The position numbers and the translations under genes are program-made. The notes under the pieces were generated by a model, which worked only from the letters and a program-made list of their open reading frames with translations, had not been told where the DNA came from and searched no databases. Below are positions 8,029 to 17,541 of a stretch of 64,000 bases of DNA, piece by piece (the stretch's first letter is position 1; every line of letters begins with the position of its first letter). This stretch comes from JACVRX01 sp963819885 (GTDB lineage Bacteria > Actinomycetota > Actinomycetes > Jiangellales > Jiangellaceae), in NCBI GenBank assembly GCA_963819885.1, contig CAWFXV010000010.1, forward strand, positions 62,001-126,000, in the 5' to 3' direction.

Positions 8029-8394
8029 TCACATCCGGGTGTCGGGCGTGTGGTACGGCTCGGTGTAGTAGCCGCCGAGCCAGCCCCGATAGGTGGCGTC
8101 GTCGGCACGCTCGTCGAACTCGGGTGCGTTCTTGATCTGGTCCTTCGTGCGGTCGACGTAGATCTTCTTCTCGACGGTGTCGATCCGTTCGACCACACCG
8201 GCCGGCAGCATTACCGTGCGGCCGAAGACCGGCCCGGTGTCCACCAGCAGATACGACCCGCCGAGCAACTCGTTGATCGCCTCGTCCACGTGACCGAAGT
8301 CGCCGTCGACCGCGGCGACGGAGTAGCCGGTCAGGTCAACCTCGTAACCGACGGACCCTGTCTCGGTCCGATACTCCCAGGGCCGGAACGCCAT
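8029..8394 (-). CDS. PRC-barrel domain protein
   Basis: This 121-aa soluble protein has a PRC-barrel-like N-terminal half (about residues 10-75): GYEVDLTGYSVAAVDGDFGHV followed by YLLVDTGPVFGRTVMLPAG and ERIDTVEKKIYVDRTKDQIK. PRC-barrel proteins of this size are common in actinobacteria and are often stress-related, but no specific role can be assigned. The Tyr-rich C-terminus (YRGWLGGYYTEPYH) is typical of the group. It is a single gene with no partner and is convergent with the M23 gene. Confidence 0.75.
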   Translation of the reverse strand: MAFRPWEYRTETGSVGYEVDLTGYSVAAVDGDFGHVDEAINELLGGSYLLVDTGPVFGRTVMLPAGVVERIDTVEKKIYVDRTKDQIKNAPEFDERADDATYRGWLGGYYTEPYHTPDTRM

Positions 8395-8838
8395 TCGTTC
8401 CCCATCTCACCCGGTGCGTGGACTTCGTCGGTGGATCTACCTACCCCTTCGCGGTGCGATCTACACAGCCAGGTCGGATAGGCGTCGCCCGACCTGCCGG
8501 GCGGCCGGCATGGTACCCGCCGAACGGCCAGGACGACACCCTTCCATCATGCGAGCATTTGTTCGACACCCGGAGGGTGGGTGGATGGGACGGCGTCACC
8601 CCTTCGAGACGCGGTAACGCAGGTGGGTCACGGCCCCCGCGACGGGAGCCGACTGACCCGTCCTGACATGACTCTGGCAGGGGCGCCGAGAAACAGCGAA
8701 ACTCTGGCCTGAGCTAAATCCTCGGTGTATGCCGGAGCGCCGGTCTGGCCGCGCATCTCCCGGACGCACCACAGCACCCCGGCCAGCCCAAGTGCCAGCA
8801 ACCCAGCACCGACGGCCCGCTGCGCGGGGCTGCTGCGC
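8395..8838. other. Non-coding stretch, no supported gene
   Basis: These 444 bp lie upstream of the PRC-barrel gene and downstream of the hydrolase remnant. They must contain the PRC-barrel promoter near 8395-8450, but I see no convincing hexamers. On the minus strand, about 8690-8835, one frame reads a membrane-like stretch (VGAGLLALGLAGVLWCVREM) without a clear start or ribosome site. It may be a decayed small membrane-protein gene. Nothing else is recognised. Confidence 0.4.
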
Positions 8839-9661
8839 CTACCGGACTGACTCGAAGAAAGAGGTCAGCTCCTTGGCAAGGAGCTCAGGTGCAGCCAGCG
8901 GGGCAAAATGCCCGCCAGCGGCTAGTTCGCGCACATATCCGTCAGCGACGTGCTGGGCCAGGTACGAGAGCCGATTTCGAGACCCATGTGCTCCTGGCCG
9001 TCTCCCTGCTCCACAGGGCGACCACCGGTGCCGAGATCTTCGCAAGCTGCTCAGGGTCGTACGGCCGGGACCCCTGCTTGGACAGGTTCTGCTGGAAGTA
9101 CTGGAGCATGGCCGGGATGCTGCGTCCCCATCGCTGGAAGAACTCCCCGTCCAAGGCGGCAATCTCCGCGCCGGTAAGGACGAAGGGCGCGAAGGCGCGA
9201 GCCGCGTCGGCGAGGCGCCCATCGGCCGCTGCCGCACCAGTGCGTTCGATGGTTGCACCCAGGCTGGCGAGGTCGTCTTCTTCCGCCACGGGCGGGGCAT
9301 AGCCCTCAAAGAGGGCCACGGCGGACACGGCACGGCTCTGCGCGGCCGTACCGAGAGGCGGCTCAATGCCCGACCAGCCCACCAGGTACACCGGCTCACC
9401 GATTGTGTCGATGAACGCGATGACATCCTGTACCAGGCAGCGCACCGAGTGGTCCGGGTTGTCACCGGACAGGCCGCGGCCGCGTGTGCTCGGCGTGTAG
9501 CAGGTGAACCTGTCGGCGAGGTGGGGCACCAGCGCCTCGTAGGCAACCTCGCCGTCGCCCCATCCTCCGTGGACCAGAACTAAGGGCGGCCCCTGTCCGC
9601 GGACTCGTCCGACGATCTCGGTTCCGTCGGCCGAAATGGCAACCTGAACCCGTCCAGCCAT
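8839..9661 (-). pseudogene. Alpha/beta hydrolase, disrupted by a frameshift
   Basis: From the ATG at 9661 (AGGAG five nt upstream) the protein shows the alpha/beta-hydrolase fold: oxyanion region LVLVHGGWGD, nucleophile elbow VGWSGI and the Asp/cap region. After LWSRETA (about 9010) this frame runs off to a stop near 8942. A neighbouring frame carries the rest of the fold, YLAQHVADGYVRELAAGGHF with the catalytic His, to a stop at 8839. A single-base indel between about 8960 and 9020 accounts for it. The gene follows the LuxR-type regulator gene on the same strand, a common pairing. Substrate unknown. Confidence 0.75.
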
Positions 9662-9766
9662 CGTCACTCCTCGAGTGCGGCGCCGGTGTTCGGCGCATCT
9701 ACCGAGACGCTAGGTAGCGCGGCTGCGATCGGGCATCGGCTCGATTGACCAACTGTCTCTGCGCAA

Positions 9767-9784
9767 CTACGCGGTTATGCGTAG
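9767..9784 (-). terminator. Hairpin downstream of the LuxR-type regulator gene
   Basis: CTACGC (9767-9772) pairs perfectly with GCGTAG (9779-9784) around a 6-nt loop, 11 nt beyond the stop of the minus-strand regulator gene. The stem is short and has no U-tract, so its strength as a terminator is uncertain. Confidence 0.4.
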
Positions 9785-9795
9785 CCACTGAGGCG

Positions 9796-11406
9796 TCAGC
9801 GAGCCACTGTCATCTGATGGTCGATGGCGTAGCGGGCAGCCTGGGTGCGCGAGGTGGCACCGATCTTGTTGTAGATGTTCGTCAGGTGCCGGGCAACCGT
9901 CCGGTCGCTGATAAACAGCGCCGCACCGATCTCGCGGTTGGAGCGTCCGTCGGCCACGAGCGTGATCACTTCGTACTCACGCGGGGTCAGGCCATTGGGC
10001 AACTCGCGCATCGGCCGCCGCGCACCCAACCGCTCATAGACTGCCTCCGCCCGCGCCAGCTCCGCGTCGGCGGAGGCCGCGTCGCCGAACGCCCGGTAGG
10101 CCTCGGCGAGTCGGACGCAGGTACCGGCGGCATCGTAGGCAGACCCGAGTTCGTACCAGCGCCGACAGGCGTCGCGCAGCACTGGCAGAGCCTCCGCAAC
10201 GTTGCCCTCAGCGAGCAACACCGCACCGCGTGCGGTTGCCGCCATCGCCTCCAGTCCTGATGTGGGGAAGGACGATGCCGTCTGCGCGAGCTCGGACGCG
10301 GCAGCCGCCGCGTCCTGCGGATGTCCTGCGGCGATCGCGATCTCGACCAGCGCTGCACACAGCGGGGCGCGGCGCAGGGGATCGGGACCTGCCGCGGCCA
10401 CGGCCGAGAACACCGACGCCAACGCGCCGTCGGCGTCACCATCGGCAAGCCGAAGCAACGCCCGCCCCGGCTGCGGGTCGTATCCGCGCGAGTGCGCCTC
10501 GCCGTACGCTTCGGCAGCGTCTGCGTCACCGCGCAACCGGCGAACCTCGGCAACGACGTACCAGGCCTGCGCGGCATAGTCGAGCCGATTGACGTCGAGG
10601 CTCGCAACGACATGTAGCGCTCCCAACTCAGCCTGGTCCCACGCCCCGCGCAGCAGCTGAAGCTGCGCTCGGTGCACCGCGCACATGGCGCCGAACGTCA
10701 CCTCCGCGGGCACAGTAGTCAGCCACCGCTCGGCCAGGTCCGTCCACCGAGTCATCCGAAGGACGTCACCGACCTCATGACAGGCCGCGATGGTGTGGCA
10801 GTAGAGGACACCGGTCATGAAAGGATCCAGCCTGCCCTCCAGGACAGTCACCATCGCCTCGTCGAGCAGCGCTAGCCCGTCTGCGACCGCGCCCGACTTG
10901 ATGAGCGCGCGCCCTTCGCCATTCAGGCCCATAGCCACCAGGTCCGGCTCGTTCAGCCGTCGGCCGAGGTCACGGATCTGCCGGGCTGCATCCACCGCCG
11001 CGGCGGGTTGGCCGGCTACGAGGTTGGCGTCCACGCCCGTCAACGCCAGCAGGAGCCCATGCACCCGGCACTCCCGGACACCCTCAAGCAGATGTTTGGA
11101 ACGGCTGAGCCAACCCATGCCCTGCGGCTCGTCGCCTCTCACGACGTGGAAGACCCCAAGACGGAAGGCAACCCCCGCGGCGTCGGCCGGCCGCGATTCG
11201 GCCACGAGGGCGTCGCACGCCGCAGCGTCGAGTCTGAGGGCATCCTCGACCCGCCCGAGCCACCACACCGCGTCGGCGTAGGCCGCGAGGTCATCGGCGG
11301 CGAGTCGACGCGGCGCGACCGCGTCAAATGAGTCAGCGGCGCCGCGCCAGTCCTGTGCTGCGTACGCCTGCCTTGCCCGGTGAAGGCTGTCCTCGTGGTC
11401 GTCCAC
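9796..11406 (-). CDS. LuxR-type transcriptional regulator with TPR-like sensor region
   Basis: This 536-aa regulator starts at the GTG at 11406, preceded by GGAGGG; an in-frame ATG further upstream lacks a ribosome site. Most of the protein is an Ala/Leu-rich helical repeat array resembling TPRs (about residues 5-460), with no ATPase P-loop. The C-terminal 65 residues are a LuxR helix-turn-helix: LTPREYEVITLVADGRSN, then SDRTVARHLTNIYNKIGA. It likely controls the alpha/beta hydrolase gene just downstream on the same strand; the signal is unknown. Confidence 0.85.
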   Translation of the reverse strand: MDDHEDSLHRARQAYAAQDWRGAADSFDAVAPRRLAADDLAAYADAVWWLGRVEDALRLDAAACDALVAESRPADAAGVAFRLGVFHVVRGDEPQGMGWLSRSKHLLEGVRECRVHGLLLALTGVDANLVAGQPAAAVDAARQIRDLGRRLNEPDLVAMGLNGEGRALIKSGAVADGLALLDEAMVTVLEGRLDPFMTGVLYCHTIAACHEVGDVLRMTRWTDLAERWLTTVPAEVTFGAMCAVHRAQLQLLRGAWDQAELGALHVVASLDVNRLDYAAQAWYVVAEVRRLRGDADAAEAYGEAHSRGYDPQPGRALLRLADGDADGALASVFSAVAAAGPDPLRRAPLCAALVEIAIAAGHPQDAAAAASELAQTASSFPTSGLEAMAATARGAVLLAEGNVAEALPVLRDACRRWYELGSAYDAAGTCVRLAEAYRAFGDAASADAELARAEAVYERLGARRPMRELPNGLTPREYEVITLVADGRSNREIGAALFISDRTVARHLTNIYNKIGATSRTQAARYAIDHQMTVAR

Positions 11407-11531
11407 CGGCTGCCCTCCGTCGACAGCCAGCAGGCTACCGACTGACGCAGCTGCGCGGCAGCATTGCTGGCTCAACGCCACGATGGCCGGCTTGTCCCAG
11501 CTCGGCCGGCCATGATGAGATCCTGCTGTCC

Positions 11532-12008
11532 ATGGCACGCGAGCGCGGACGCAGGGTGGTGGCGCAGAACCGCAAGGCTCGCCGTGATTACGAGATCGAT
11601 TCGACCTATGAGGCAGGTCTCGTCCTCAGCGGTACGGAGGTCAAGTCGTTGCGGGCCGGCCGAGCCTCGTTGGTCGACGGTTTCGCCGAAGTCCGCGACG
11701 GCGAGGTGTGGCTGCGCAACGTGCACATTCCCGAGTACGACCAAGGGACCTGGACCAACCACGAGCCGCGCCGTTCACGCAAGCTGCTCATGCGGCGAGA
11801 CGAGATCAGCCGCCTGGTCGTCAAGACCAGGGAGAAGGGCTACACGCTGATCCCCGTCTCCCTGTACTTCTCCGACGGCTACGCCAAGGTCGAAGTCGCC
11901 CTCGCACGTGGCAAGAGGTCCTACGACAAGCGGCACGCCTTGGCCGAGAAACAAGCTCTACGCGAGGCCGACCGGGCGATTGCCCGATCTCGACGACGGC
12001 GCGGCTGA
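11532..12008 (+). CDS. smpB: SsrA-binding protein SmpB
   Basis: SmpB binds the tRNA-like part of tmRNA and brings it to stalled ribosomes for trans-translation. The protein is 158 aa from the ATG at 11532. It has the family hallmarks VVAQNRKARRDYEI, GTEVKSLRAGRASL, NVHIPEYDQG and the basic tail KRHALAEKQALREADRAIAR. Its RNA partner ssrA lies 2.2 kb downstream at 14201, with an opposite-strand acyl-CoA dehydrogenase gene between them. smpB is usually in the ftsEX block, so the genes at 8.0-11.4 kb look like an insertion into a conserved order. Confidence 0.96.
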   Translation: MARERGRRVVAQNRKARRDYEIDSTYEAGLVLSGTEVKSLRAGRASLVDGFAEVRDGEVWLRNVHIPEYDQGTWTNHEPRRSRKLLMRRDEISRLVVKTREKGYTLIPVSLYFSDGYAKVEVALARGKRSYDKRHALAEKQALREADRAIARSRRRRG

Positions 12009-12074
12009 TCCCCCTATGCAGGTCCCTTCCCCAACCTTCCGCGGGAGCTGGCAGGGCGGTGGCGGTAGCGGCTA

Positions 12075-14018
12075 CTACCTCACGAAGCGGTGCACGTCCG
12101 GTGAGCCCGCCGTGTCGTGGGTCCTGGCGATCCAGGGTCCGGTGCCTTCGCTCTGGTCGATCACGCCTGCCTCCAGCCCGATGTATCGGCCGTCGAGAAC
12201 CGACGCGGCCAACCGCTCGTCGATGACGTCGGTGTTCTGCCACAGCGCGTCGAACAGTCGCTCGACGCGGAGGCGGGACTGCTGGCAGAACACGTCGGCG
12301 AGCTGAGCGGCGCTGGCGTCGCCGCGCTCGCGCTGCGACTGCGCGCGAACACAACTGGCCGCCATCGCGAACAGCTCCGCGCCGATGTCGACGATCCGGG
12401 CCAGGAAACCCTGCCGACGCTCCAGCCCGCCTTGCCAACGGGCCATTCCATAGAAGGTCTGACGGGCGAGTCGGCGCGACGAGCGCTCGACATAACGCAG
12501 GTGCCGGGCCAGGCCGCCGAACTCGGTATAGGACGACGGCAACTGACCGCGCCCCGCGACCAGAGGCGGCAACCAGCGAGCGTAGAAGCCGGCTGCCTTC
12601 GCCGTGGCCTTGGCCTTGTCCATCAGATCGACATCTGGATCGATGATGTCGCCCGCCGCCTGCAAGTGTGCGTCGACGGCCTCGCGAGCGATGAGCAGAT
12701 GCATGATCTCGGTGGATCCTTCGAAGATCCGATTGATCCTCAGGTCACGAAGAATCTGCTCGGCCGGCACCGCCCGTTCGCCCCGCGACCTCAACGAATC
12801 GGCCGTCTCGTAGCCGCGTCCCCCCCGGATCTGTACGAGTTCGTCAGCGACCAGCCAGGCCATCTCACTCGACCACAGCTTGGCCAGGGCCGCCTCGATG
12901 CGAATGTCGTTCCGGCCTGCGTCCGCAAGGTGTGCGGACAGGTCGAGGGCGGCTTCTTGCGCGAACGCCGTCGCAGCCATGAACGAGATCTTGTGGGCGA
13001 TCGCAGCGTGCTGCCCGACCGGCCGACCCAATTGCACGCGCGTCGACGCCCACTCGCGGGCGATCTTGACGCACCACTTGGAGGCGCCGGTACACAATGC
13101 GGGAATCGACAAGCGTCCAGTGTTCAAGGTGGTCAACGCAATCTTGAGGCCATCGCCTTCGCGGGCCAGCCGGTTGGCGGCCGGAACGCGGACATGCTCG
13201 AAGCGGGTGAGGCCGTTCTCGATTCCCTTGAGACCCATGAACGCGTTGCGTCGCTCGACGGTGATGCCGGGCGAGTCCGATTCGACGATAAACGCTGTGA
13301 TGCCTCCGGGACCATTCTCGTGCTTCGGTACCCGGGCCATGACCACAACCAGTTCGGCGATCACCCCGTTCGTTGTCCATAGCTTGAGCCCGTCCAGTTC
13401 GTAAGCTGTGCCGCTGTCGACCGGTGTCGCGGTGGTGGCCAGCCGGGCCGGGTCGGAGCCGAAGTCCGGTTCGGTCAGCAGGAATGCCGTGATCGCGCCG
13501 CGCGCACAGCGCGGAAGGAATGCATGCTTCTGCTCCTCGGTGCCGAACAACTTGACCGGCTCCGGCACGCCGATGGACTGGTGCGCCGAGACGAGTGCAC
13601 CGAGGGACGGGTGCACCGAGCCGATCAGCATCAGGGCCTGGTTGTATCCGACCTGACTGAGCCCGAGACCGCCGTACTCTCGAGGGATCTTCATGCCGAA
13701 CACGCCGAGGCGGGCCAGCGCCTTGAGGTACTCGTCTGGAATGAGCGACTCCCGCTCGATGACGCTGCCGTCCAGTTCGGACTCACACAGCGCGCGGAGG
13801 TCAGCGAGAAACGCATCGGTCCTGGCGCGATCGGCCGGGCTCGGTCGGGTATGCGGATGGATCAGATCGAGCCGGAAACGGCCCAAATACAACTCTTTGG
13901 CAAACGATGGCCGGTCCCATTCGGTCTGCCGGGCAGCCTCGGCCAGCTGTCGGGCCTCGCGTTCGTCGACGTGCCGGCGCTCTGTTCGTTCATCGACGTG
14001 CGTCTGCGTGGTGGGCAT
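12075..14018 (-). CDS. Acyl-CoA dehydrogenase family protein (long form)
   Basis: FAD-dependent enzyme of 647 aa, about 260 residues longer than a typical acyl-CoA dehydrogenase because of N- and C-terminal extensions. The ATG at 14018 follows a strong AAGGAGGT site. Domain order: N-terminal helical domain with PREYGGLGLS, the beta domain with FLLTEPDFGSDPA and LKLWTTNG, the C-terminal helical domain with QIRGGRGYETADS and FEGSTEIM (catalytic-base region), then a helical extension (about residues 470-640). Long-chain or very-long-chain substrates are plausible for this size, but specificity cannot be read. Confidence 0.88.
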   Translation of the reverse strand: MPTTQTHVDERTERRHVDEREARQLAEAARQTEWDRPSFAKELYLGRFRLDLIHPHTRPSPADRARTDAFLADLRALCESELDGSVIERESLIPDEYLKALARLGVFGMKIPREYGGLGLSQVGYNQALMLIGSVHPSLGALVSAHQSIGVPEPVKLFGTEEQKHAFLPRCARGAITAFLLTEPDFGSDPARLATTATPVDSGTAYELDGLKLWTTNGVIAELVVVMARVPKHENGPGGITAFIVESDSPGITVERRNAFMGLKGIENGLTRFEHVRVPAANRLAREGDGLKIALTTLNTGRLSIPALCTGASKWCVKIAREWASTRVQLGRPVGQHAAIAHKISFMAATAFAQEAALDLSAHLADAGRNDIRIEAALAKLWSSEMAWLVADELVQIRGGRGYETADSLRSRGERAVPAEQILRDLRINRIFEGSTEIMHLLIAREAVDAHLQAAGDIIDPDVDLMDKAKATAKAAGFYARWLPPLVAGRGQLPSSYTEFGGLARHLRYVERSSRRLARQTFYGMARWQGGLERRQGFLARIVDIGAELFAMAASCVRAQSQRERGDASAAQLADVFCQQSRLRVERLFDALWQNTDVIDERLAASVLDGRYIGLEAGVIDQSEGTGPWIARTHDTAGSPDVHRFVR

Positions 14019-14200
14019 TGCCCGGACCTCCTTGGCGGACGGCTCAGGTCCGATGTTACTCGCTGGTAGCAACGTGCGGTCAGGGCCGAGACATCGGGAA
14101 TCTCACATGCGTGTCCGACGTTCACCTGGGTAGCCTGGACGGGCCGAGCGAGCGCGCCAGCCCGTTCGGGCGAAGCGAACGAGCATTGACAACTGAACAT

Positions 14201-14571
14201 GGGGGTGAACGGTTTCGACTTCGTTCGTCGAACCAGGAGAAGCGGGCCGAGGATGTCGCGTGAACTCGCTAACCAACGCGGCAACGTTATAAGTGCCAAC
14301 GCTAAGCGCACTGACTTCGCTCTCGCCGCCTGAGGCGGAGTACTGAAGTCTGTCGACCCGGGGATGCTTCCGCCCCGGTGATCGGCATCAGCAAGGAGGC
14401 TCACCTCCCGGTATGGTCGCGGGACCGGGAGGGACATGAACGCGACTGGGCTCGTCACGGTGAACTTGCCTGCATGATCACCGGAGCCGAGTAGAGGCAA
14501 CGCAGGCTGCGCCCGGAGAAGCCCTGGAGAGTCGTCGAAGGACCCGGGTTCGATTCCCGGCACCTCCACCA
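14201..14571 (+). ncRNA. ssrA: Transfer-messenger RNA (tmRNA)
   Basis: The 371-nt RNA rescues stalled ribosomes with SmpB. The 5' acceptor strand GGGGGTGAACGG pairs with the 3' end near GGCACCTCCACCA, and the CCA is encoded (14569-14571). The T-arm CGGGTTCGATTCCCG is intact. The resume codon GCC at 14295 opens the tag ANAKRTDFALAA, ending at TGA 14331-14333, which matches the actinobacterial tag type with its LAA degradation signal. GC-rich pseudoknot segments follow. A long terminator hairpin begins 11 nt downstream. Confidence 0.95.
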
Positions 14572-14581
14572 GCACATCCGC

Positions 14582-14619
14582 GACGCCGCGGGTCAGCCCT
14601 GATGCTGGCCCGCGGCGTC
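14582..14619 (+). terminator. tmRNA terminator
   Basis: The stem GACGCCGCGGG (14582-14592) pairs with CCCGCGGCGTC (14609-14619). Pairing continues inward through one wobble pair to CAGC/GCTG, leaving a 6-nt loop. That is a stem of about 16 bp. A weakly T-containing stretch (GTCAATTCT) follows. It is placed directly after ssrA. Confidence 0.8.
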
Positions 14620-14710
14620 GTCAATTCTGCTGATCGTGCGCCACGATCGGCGGTCGGACCGCCGTACCGGCCCCAAGATCACCTAAACTGGTGTCAGGAG
14701 AGGTGACGGT

Positions 14711-14983
14711 ATGAGAGGCGACCGCGTCGAGATCGTGATCGACGGCGGCGACGGGACCCGCGCCTACGACGTCGTGGCCACCCGCGCCGGACGCCGGGTC
14801 GAGATCACTCAGGGTCGCACCGTCGTCGAGGTCACCGAAGTGACCCGCAGCGGCAAACCGGTCCGCTCGGCGCGGTTCATGGCCTCCCGGGTTCTCGCGC
14901 TCGTCGAGCATCCGGCCGAGCGGGCGCCCCGTCCGGTCGCCACCGAGCCGGCCAAATCTCAGCCCGGCACCTACGAGTGGTGA
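14711..14983 (+). CDS. Small hypothetical protein
   Basis: A 90-aa protein with an ATG start preceded by AGGAGAGG. It reads as short beta strands (VEIVIDGGDGTRAYDVV, GRRVEITQGRTVVEVTEV) with a basic middle and a Pro-rich tail ending in TYEW. No membrane segment, Cys motif or known domain is visible. Codon use and the ribosome site support a real gene. It lies alone between ssrA and the ATP-grasp operon. Function not recognised. Confidence 0.65.
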   Translation: MRGDRVEIVIDGGDGTRAYDVVATRAGRRVEITQGRTVVEVTEVTRSGKPVRSARFMASRVLALVEHPAERAPRPVATEPAKSQPGTYEW

Positions 14984-15061
14984 GTTTCGCGCGGCTCGGC
15001 TGACGTCCGCCGGACATGTACGACACGCGGTCGTAACACGGAAGTCCTACGATCGCCGGGT

Positions 15062-16717
15062 ATGACCGACATGCTCGGCGGCTACCCGACCGGTGAGGCA
15101 TGGGACGAGGTCTTCACGGCCGACGGTGACACTCGCGCGACCTACGACGTCGTCCAGCGCAACTTCGCCGAGGCTGGGGCAGACGTACTGACCACCCGGG
15201 CGGAGTTCCTCGGCAAGGTCTTCCACGACCAGGGCATCACGTTCGATCACGCTGGCGAGGAACGGCCGTTCCCCCTCGACATCGTGCCCCGCATCATCAC
15301 CTCCGAGGAATGGAGCGTCGTCGAGCGAGGAGTGGCTCAACGCATCCGGGCGCTGGAGGCGTTCCTGGACGATGTCTATGGTTCCGGCCTGGTCTTTCGC
15401 GATCGCGTCGTGCCACGGCAACTGATTGTGTCGTCGACCCACTTCCATCGTGCGGCGTTCGGGATCCGACCGCCCAACGGCGTCCGCGTGCATGTCGCCG
15501 GAATCGACCTGGTGCGCGACGAGGACGGCGAGTTCCGCGTTCTCGAGGACAACCTGCGCACGCCGTCGGGGGTGTCCTACGTCGTCGAGAACAGGCAGGC
15601 GCTGGCCAGGGTGCTTCCCGAGCTGCTCGCCGGTCATGTGGTGCGTCCGGTGCAGGGATACCCGGCCCGGCTGTTGGCGGCGCTGCAGGCGGCGGCGCCC
15701 CCTGGCGTCGAGGACCCCTGTGTCGTCGTCTTGACTCCCGGCGTCTACAACGCGGCCTACTCAGAGCACACGCTGTTGGCGCGGCAGATGGGTGTGCAGC
15801 TGGTCGAGGGCCGCGACCTTCAGGTCCTCGGCAACGAGGTGCGGATTCAGACCACCAAGGGCCATCAGCGCGTCGACGTGATCTACCGGCGGGTCGATGA
15901 TGAGTTCCTCGACCCGGTGCAGTTCCGCGAGGACTCGCTGGTGGGCTGCCCGGGACTGTTGAACGCTGCCCGGGCCGGACACGTGACGCTGGCCAATGCG
16001 GTCGGCAACGGCGTAGCCGACGACAAGCTCGTCTACACGTACGTGCCCGATCTCGTCCGGTATTACCTGCACGAGGAGCCGTTACTGCGAAACGTCGAAA
16101 CGTGGCGGCTCGACACCGAGGACAACGTCGACTTCGTGTTGGCCAATCTCGCCGACCTCGTCCTCAAGCCCGTCGACGGCTCCGGCGGCAAGGGCATCGT
16201 CATCGGCCCGCAGGCGAGTGCGGATGAGTTGGCGAAGGTGCGGTCGGCTGTGAGCGCCGACCGGCGTGGCTGGGTGGCACAACGACCGGTATGGCTGTCG
16301 ACCGTTCCCACGCTGATCGACGAGGCACTCGTGCCCCGCCATGTCGACCTGCGACCGTTCGCAGTCAATGACGGCCGGGAGATCTGGGTCCTCCCCGGCG
16401 GTCTGACCAGGGTGGCCCTGCCCGAGGGCAGCTTGGTGGTCAACTCCAGTCAGGGCGGCGGATCCAAGGACACCTGGGTGCTCGCGGCTGAGGCCGGCAC
16501 AACCGAAGCACAGGCACGGACCACCGAGTCCTCCGCGGTGTTGGCCGGTCCCGACCTCACCGAGCCAGAGGCCGACCAGCCGGCCGGTGCCGGCGCGCCA
16601 GGGTTGGGTGCGCGGGTATACGGCTACCGGCCCGTTGCCAGTCCGCCGGACGTCGGGCCGAGCAACCCACCGAACGCCCAGCAGCAACAGCAACAGCAGG
16701 GGCGAGTCCGGTGCTGA
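15062..16717 (+). CDS. Circularly permuted ATP-grasp protein
   Basis: This 551-aa member of the circularly permuted ATP-grasp family (formerly DUF404/DUF407) begins MTDMLGGYPTGEAWDEVF. Recognisable family stretches are GIDLVRDEDGEFRVLEDNLR, DVIYRRVDDEFLDP, ANAVGNGVADDKLVYTYVPD, LKPVDGSGGKGIVIGP and STVPTLIDEALVPRHVDLRP. ATP-grasp enzymes form carboxylate-amine bonds; with the adjacent alpha-E and transglutaminase genes it forms a widespread bacterial operon thought to make or modify a peptide, though its product is not established. The C-terminus ends in a poly-Gln run. Its stop overlaps the next start. Confidence 0.88.
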   Translation: MTDMLGGYPTGEAWDEVFTADGDTRATYDVVQRNFAEAGADVLTTRAEFLGKVFHDQGITFDHAGEERPFPLDIVPRIITSEEWSVVERGVAQRIRALEAFLDDVYGSGLVFRDRVVPRQLIVSSTHFHRAAFGIRPPNGVRVHVAGIDLVRDEDGEFRVLEDNLRTPSGVSYVVENRQALARVLPELLAGHVVRPVQGYPARLLAALQAAAPPGVEDPCVVVLTPGVYNAAYSEHTLLARQMGVQLVEGRDLQVLGNEVRIQTTKGHQRVDVIYRRVDDEFLDPVQFREDSLVGCPGLLNAARAGHVTLANAVGNGVADDKLVYTYVPDLVRYYLHEEPLLRNVETWRLDTEDNVDFVLANLADLVLKPVDGSGGKGIVIGPQASADELAKVRSAVSADRRGWVAQRPVWLSTVPTLIDEALVPRHVDLRPFAVNDGREIWVLPGGLTRVALPEGSLVVNSSQGGGSKDTWVLAAEAGTTEAQARTTESSAVLAGPDLTEPEADQPAGAGAPGLGARVYGYRPVASPPDVGPSNPPNAQQQQQQQGRVRC

Positions 16718-17541
16718 GCAGGCTGGCCGAGTCGCTGTACTGGATCGGTCGATACGTGGAACGGGCCGACGCCACTGCTCGCATGCTCGACGTGCACGTT
16801 ACCCGCCCGCAAGACGAGCCCGGCACCGACCAGGAACGAGTGCTCCGCGGTCTGCTCGGAGTCATGGGTGTCGAGCTGGAGGACGCGACGGTGACCGTCG
16901 ACACGGTGGTCGAACGGCTGGCGTTCGACCACGGCTTGGCCGAGCGTCGGGCAGCGGCGTCAGTCCTCGGCCCGCACGTGTTCTTCAAGTACGTGCGCGA
17001 ACGCATGGCCATGGTGTCGGGGCTGGTGTTCAGTGTCATGGTCCGTGACGACGGCTGGCGTTTCCTCACCCTCGGCACCGCACTGGAACGAGTCGACATG
17101 GTTGCCCGGTTACTGTCGACGCCGGCGCTCGCGCAGGGCCGGTCGTCGGCCTTGGCCGGCCTGCTGCGTAGCGTCGGAGGACAGGACACCTTCGCGCGGG
17201 TCTACCAGGGCGCGCTGTCGCCGGCGAACGTGGCAGAGTTCCTGCTACGTGATCGACTATCGCCGCGGTCGGTCGCTTTCGCGTTGACCGCCGCCGAGAC
17301 CCTGCTCCTCGAGCTGGACCCGGTCGGCGACGACCGGCTGGGTGTCAGCGATGATGCGCGCCGATCACTTGGCCGGATGCGGCTGGCCCTGGAGTTCAGG
17401 TCGTCGGCCGAACTGCTCACCGACCTGTCCAGTCTCACCCAGCTGTTACAGAAACTGGTCTCGCAGACCTCGGACGAGGTCACCAACCGGTACTTCGGGA
17501 AGTCGCTGTTCGTGCGGTGGGCCGCGGAGGTTTCGACATGA
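16711..17541 (+). CDS. Alpha-E domain protein
   Basis: This 276-aa all-helical protein has the alpha-E (DUF403) signature at the N-terminus: LSRLAESLYWIGRYVERADA followed by TARMLDVHV. The GTG start overlaps the stop of the ATP-grasp gene, and its stop overlaps the transglutaminase ATG (ATGA), so the three proteins are translationally coupled. Alpha-E proteins nearly always accompany the permuted ATP-grasp enzyme. No catalytic residues can be assigned. Confidence 0.88.
   Translation: MLSRLAESLYWIGRYVERADATARMLDVHVTRPQDEPGTDQERVLRGLLGVMGVELEDATVTVDTVVERLAFDHGLAERRAAASVLGPHVFFKYVRERMAMVSGLVFSVMVRDDGWRFLTLGTALERVDMVARLLSTPALAQGRSSALAGLLRSVGGQDTFARVYQGALSPANVAEFLLRDRLSPRSVAFALTAAETLLLELDPVGDDRLGVSDDARRSLGRMRLALEFRSSAELLTDLSSLTQLLQKLVSQTSDEVTNRYFGKSLFVRWAAEVST

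Noticed and set aside
8690..8838. Small membrane-protein gene on the minus strand
   Set aside because: A hydrophobic stretch is readable, but there is no start codon with a ribosome site and the frame overlaps the hydrolase 3' end. Left as a note in the non-coding entry.
16670..16717. CAG/CAA repeat at the ATP-grasp 3' end as a mobile or microsatellite element
   Set aside because: It is a short in-frame poly-Gln tail of six or seven codons, compatible with a normal variable C-terminus.
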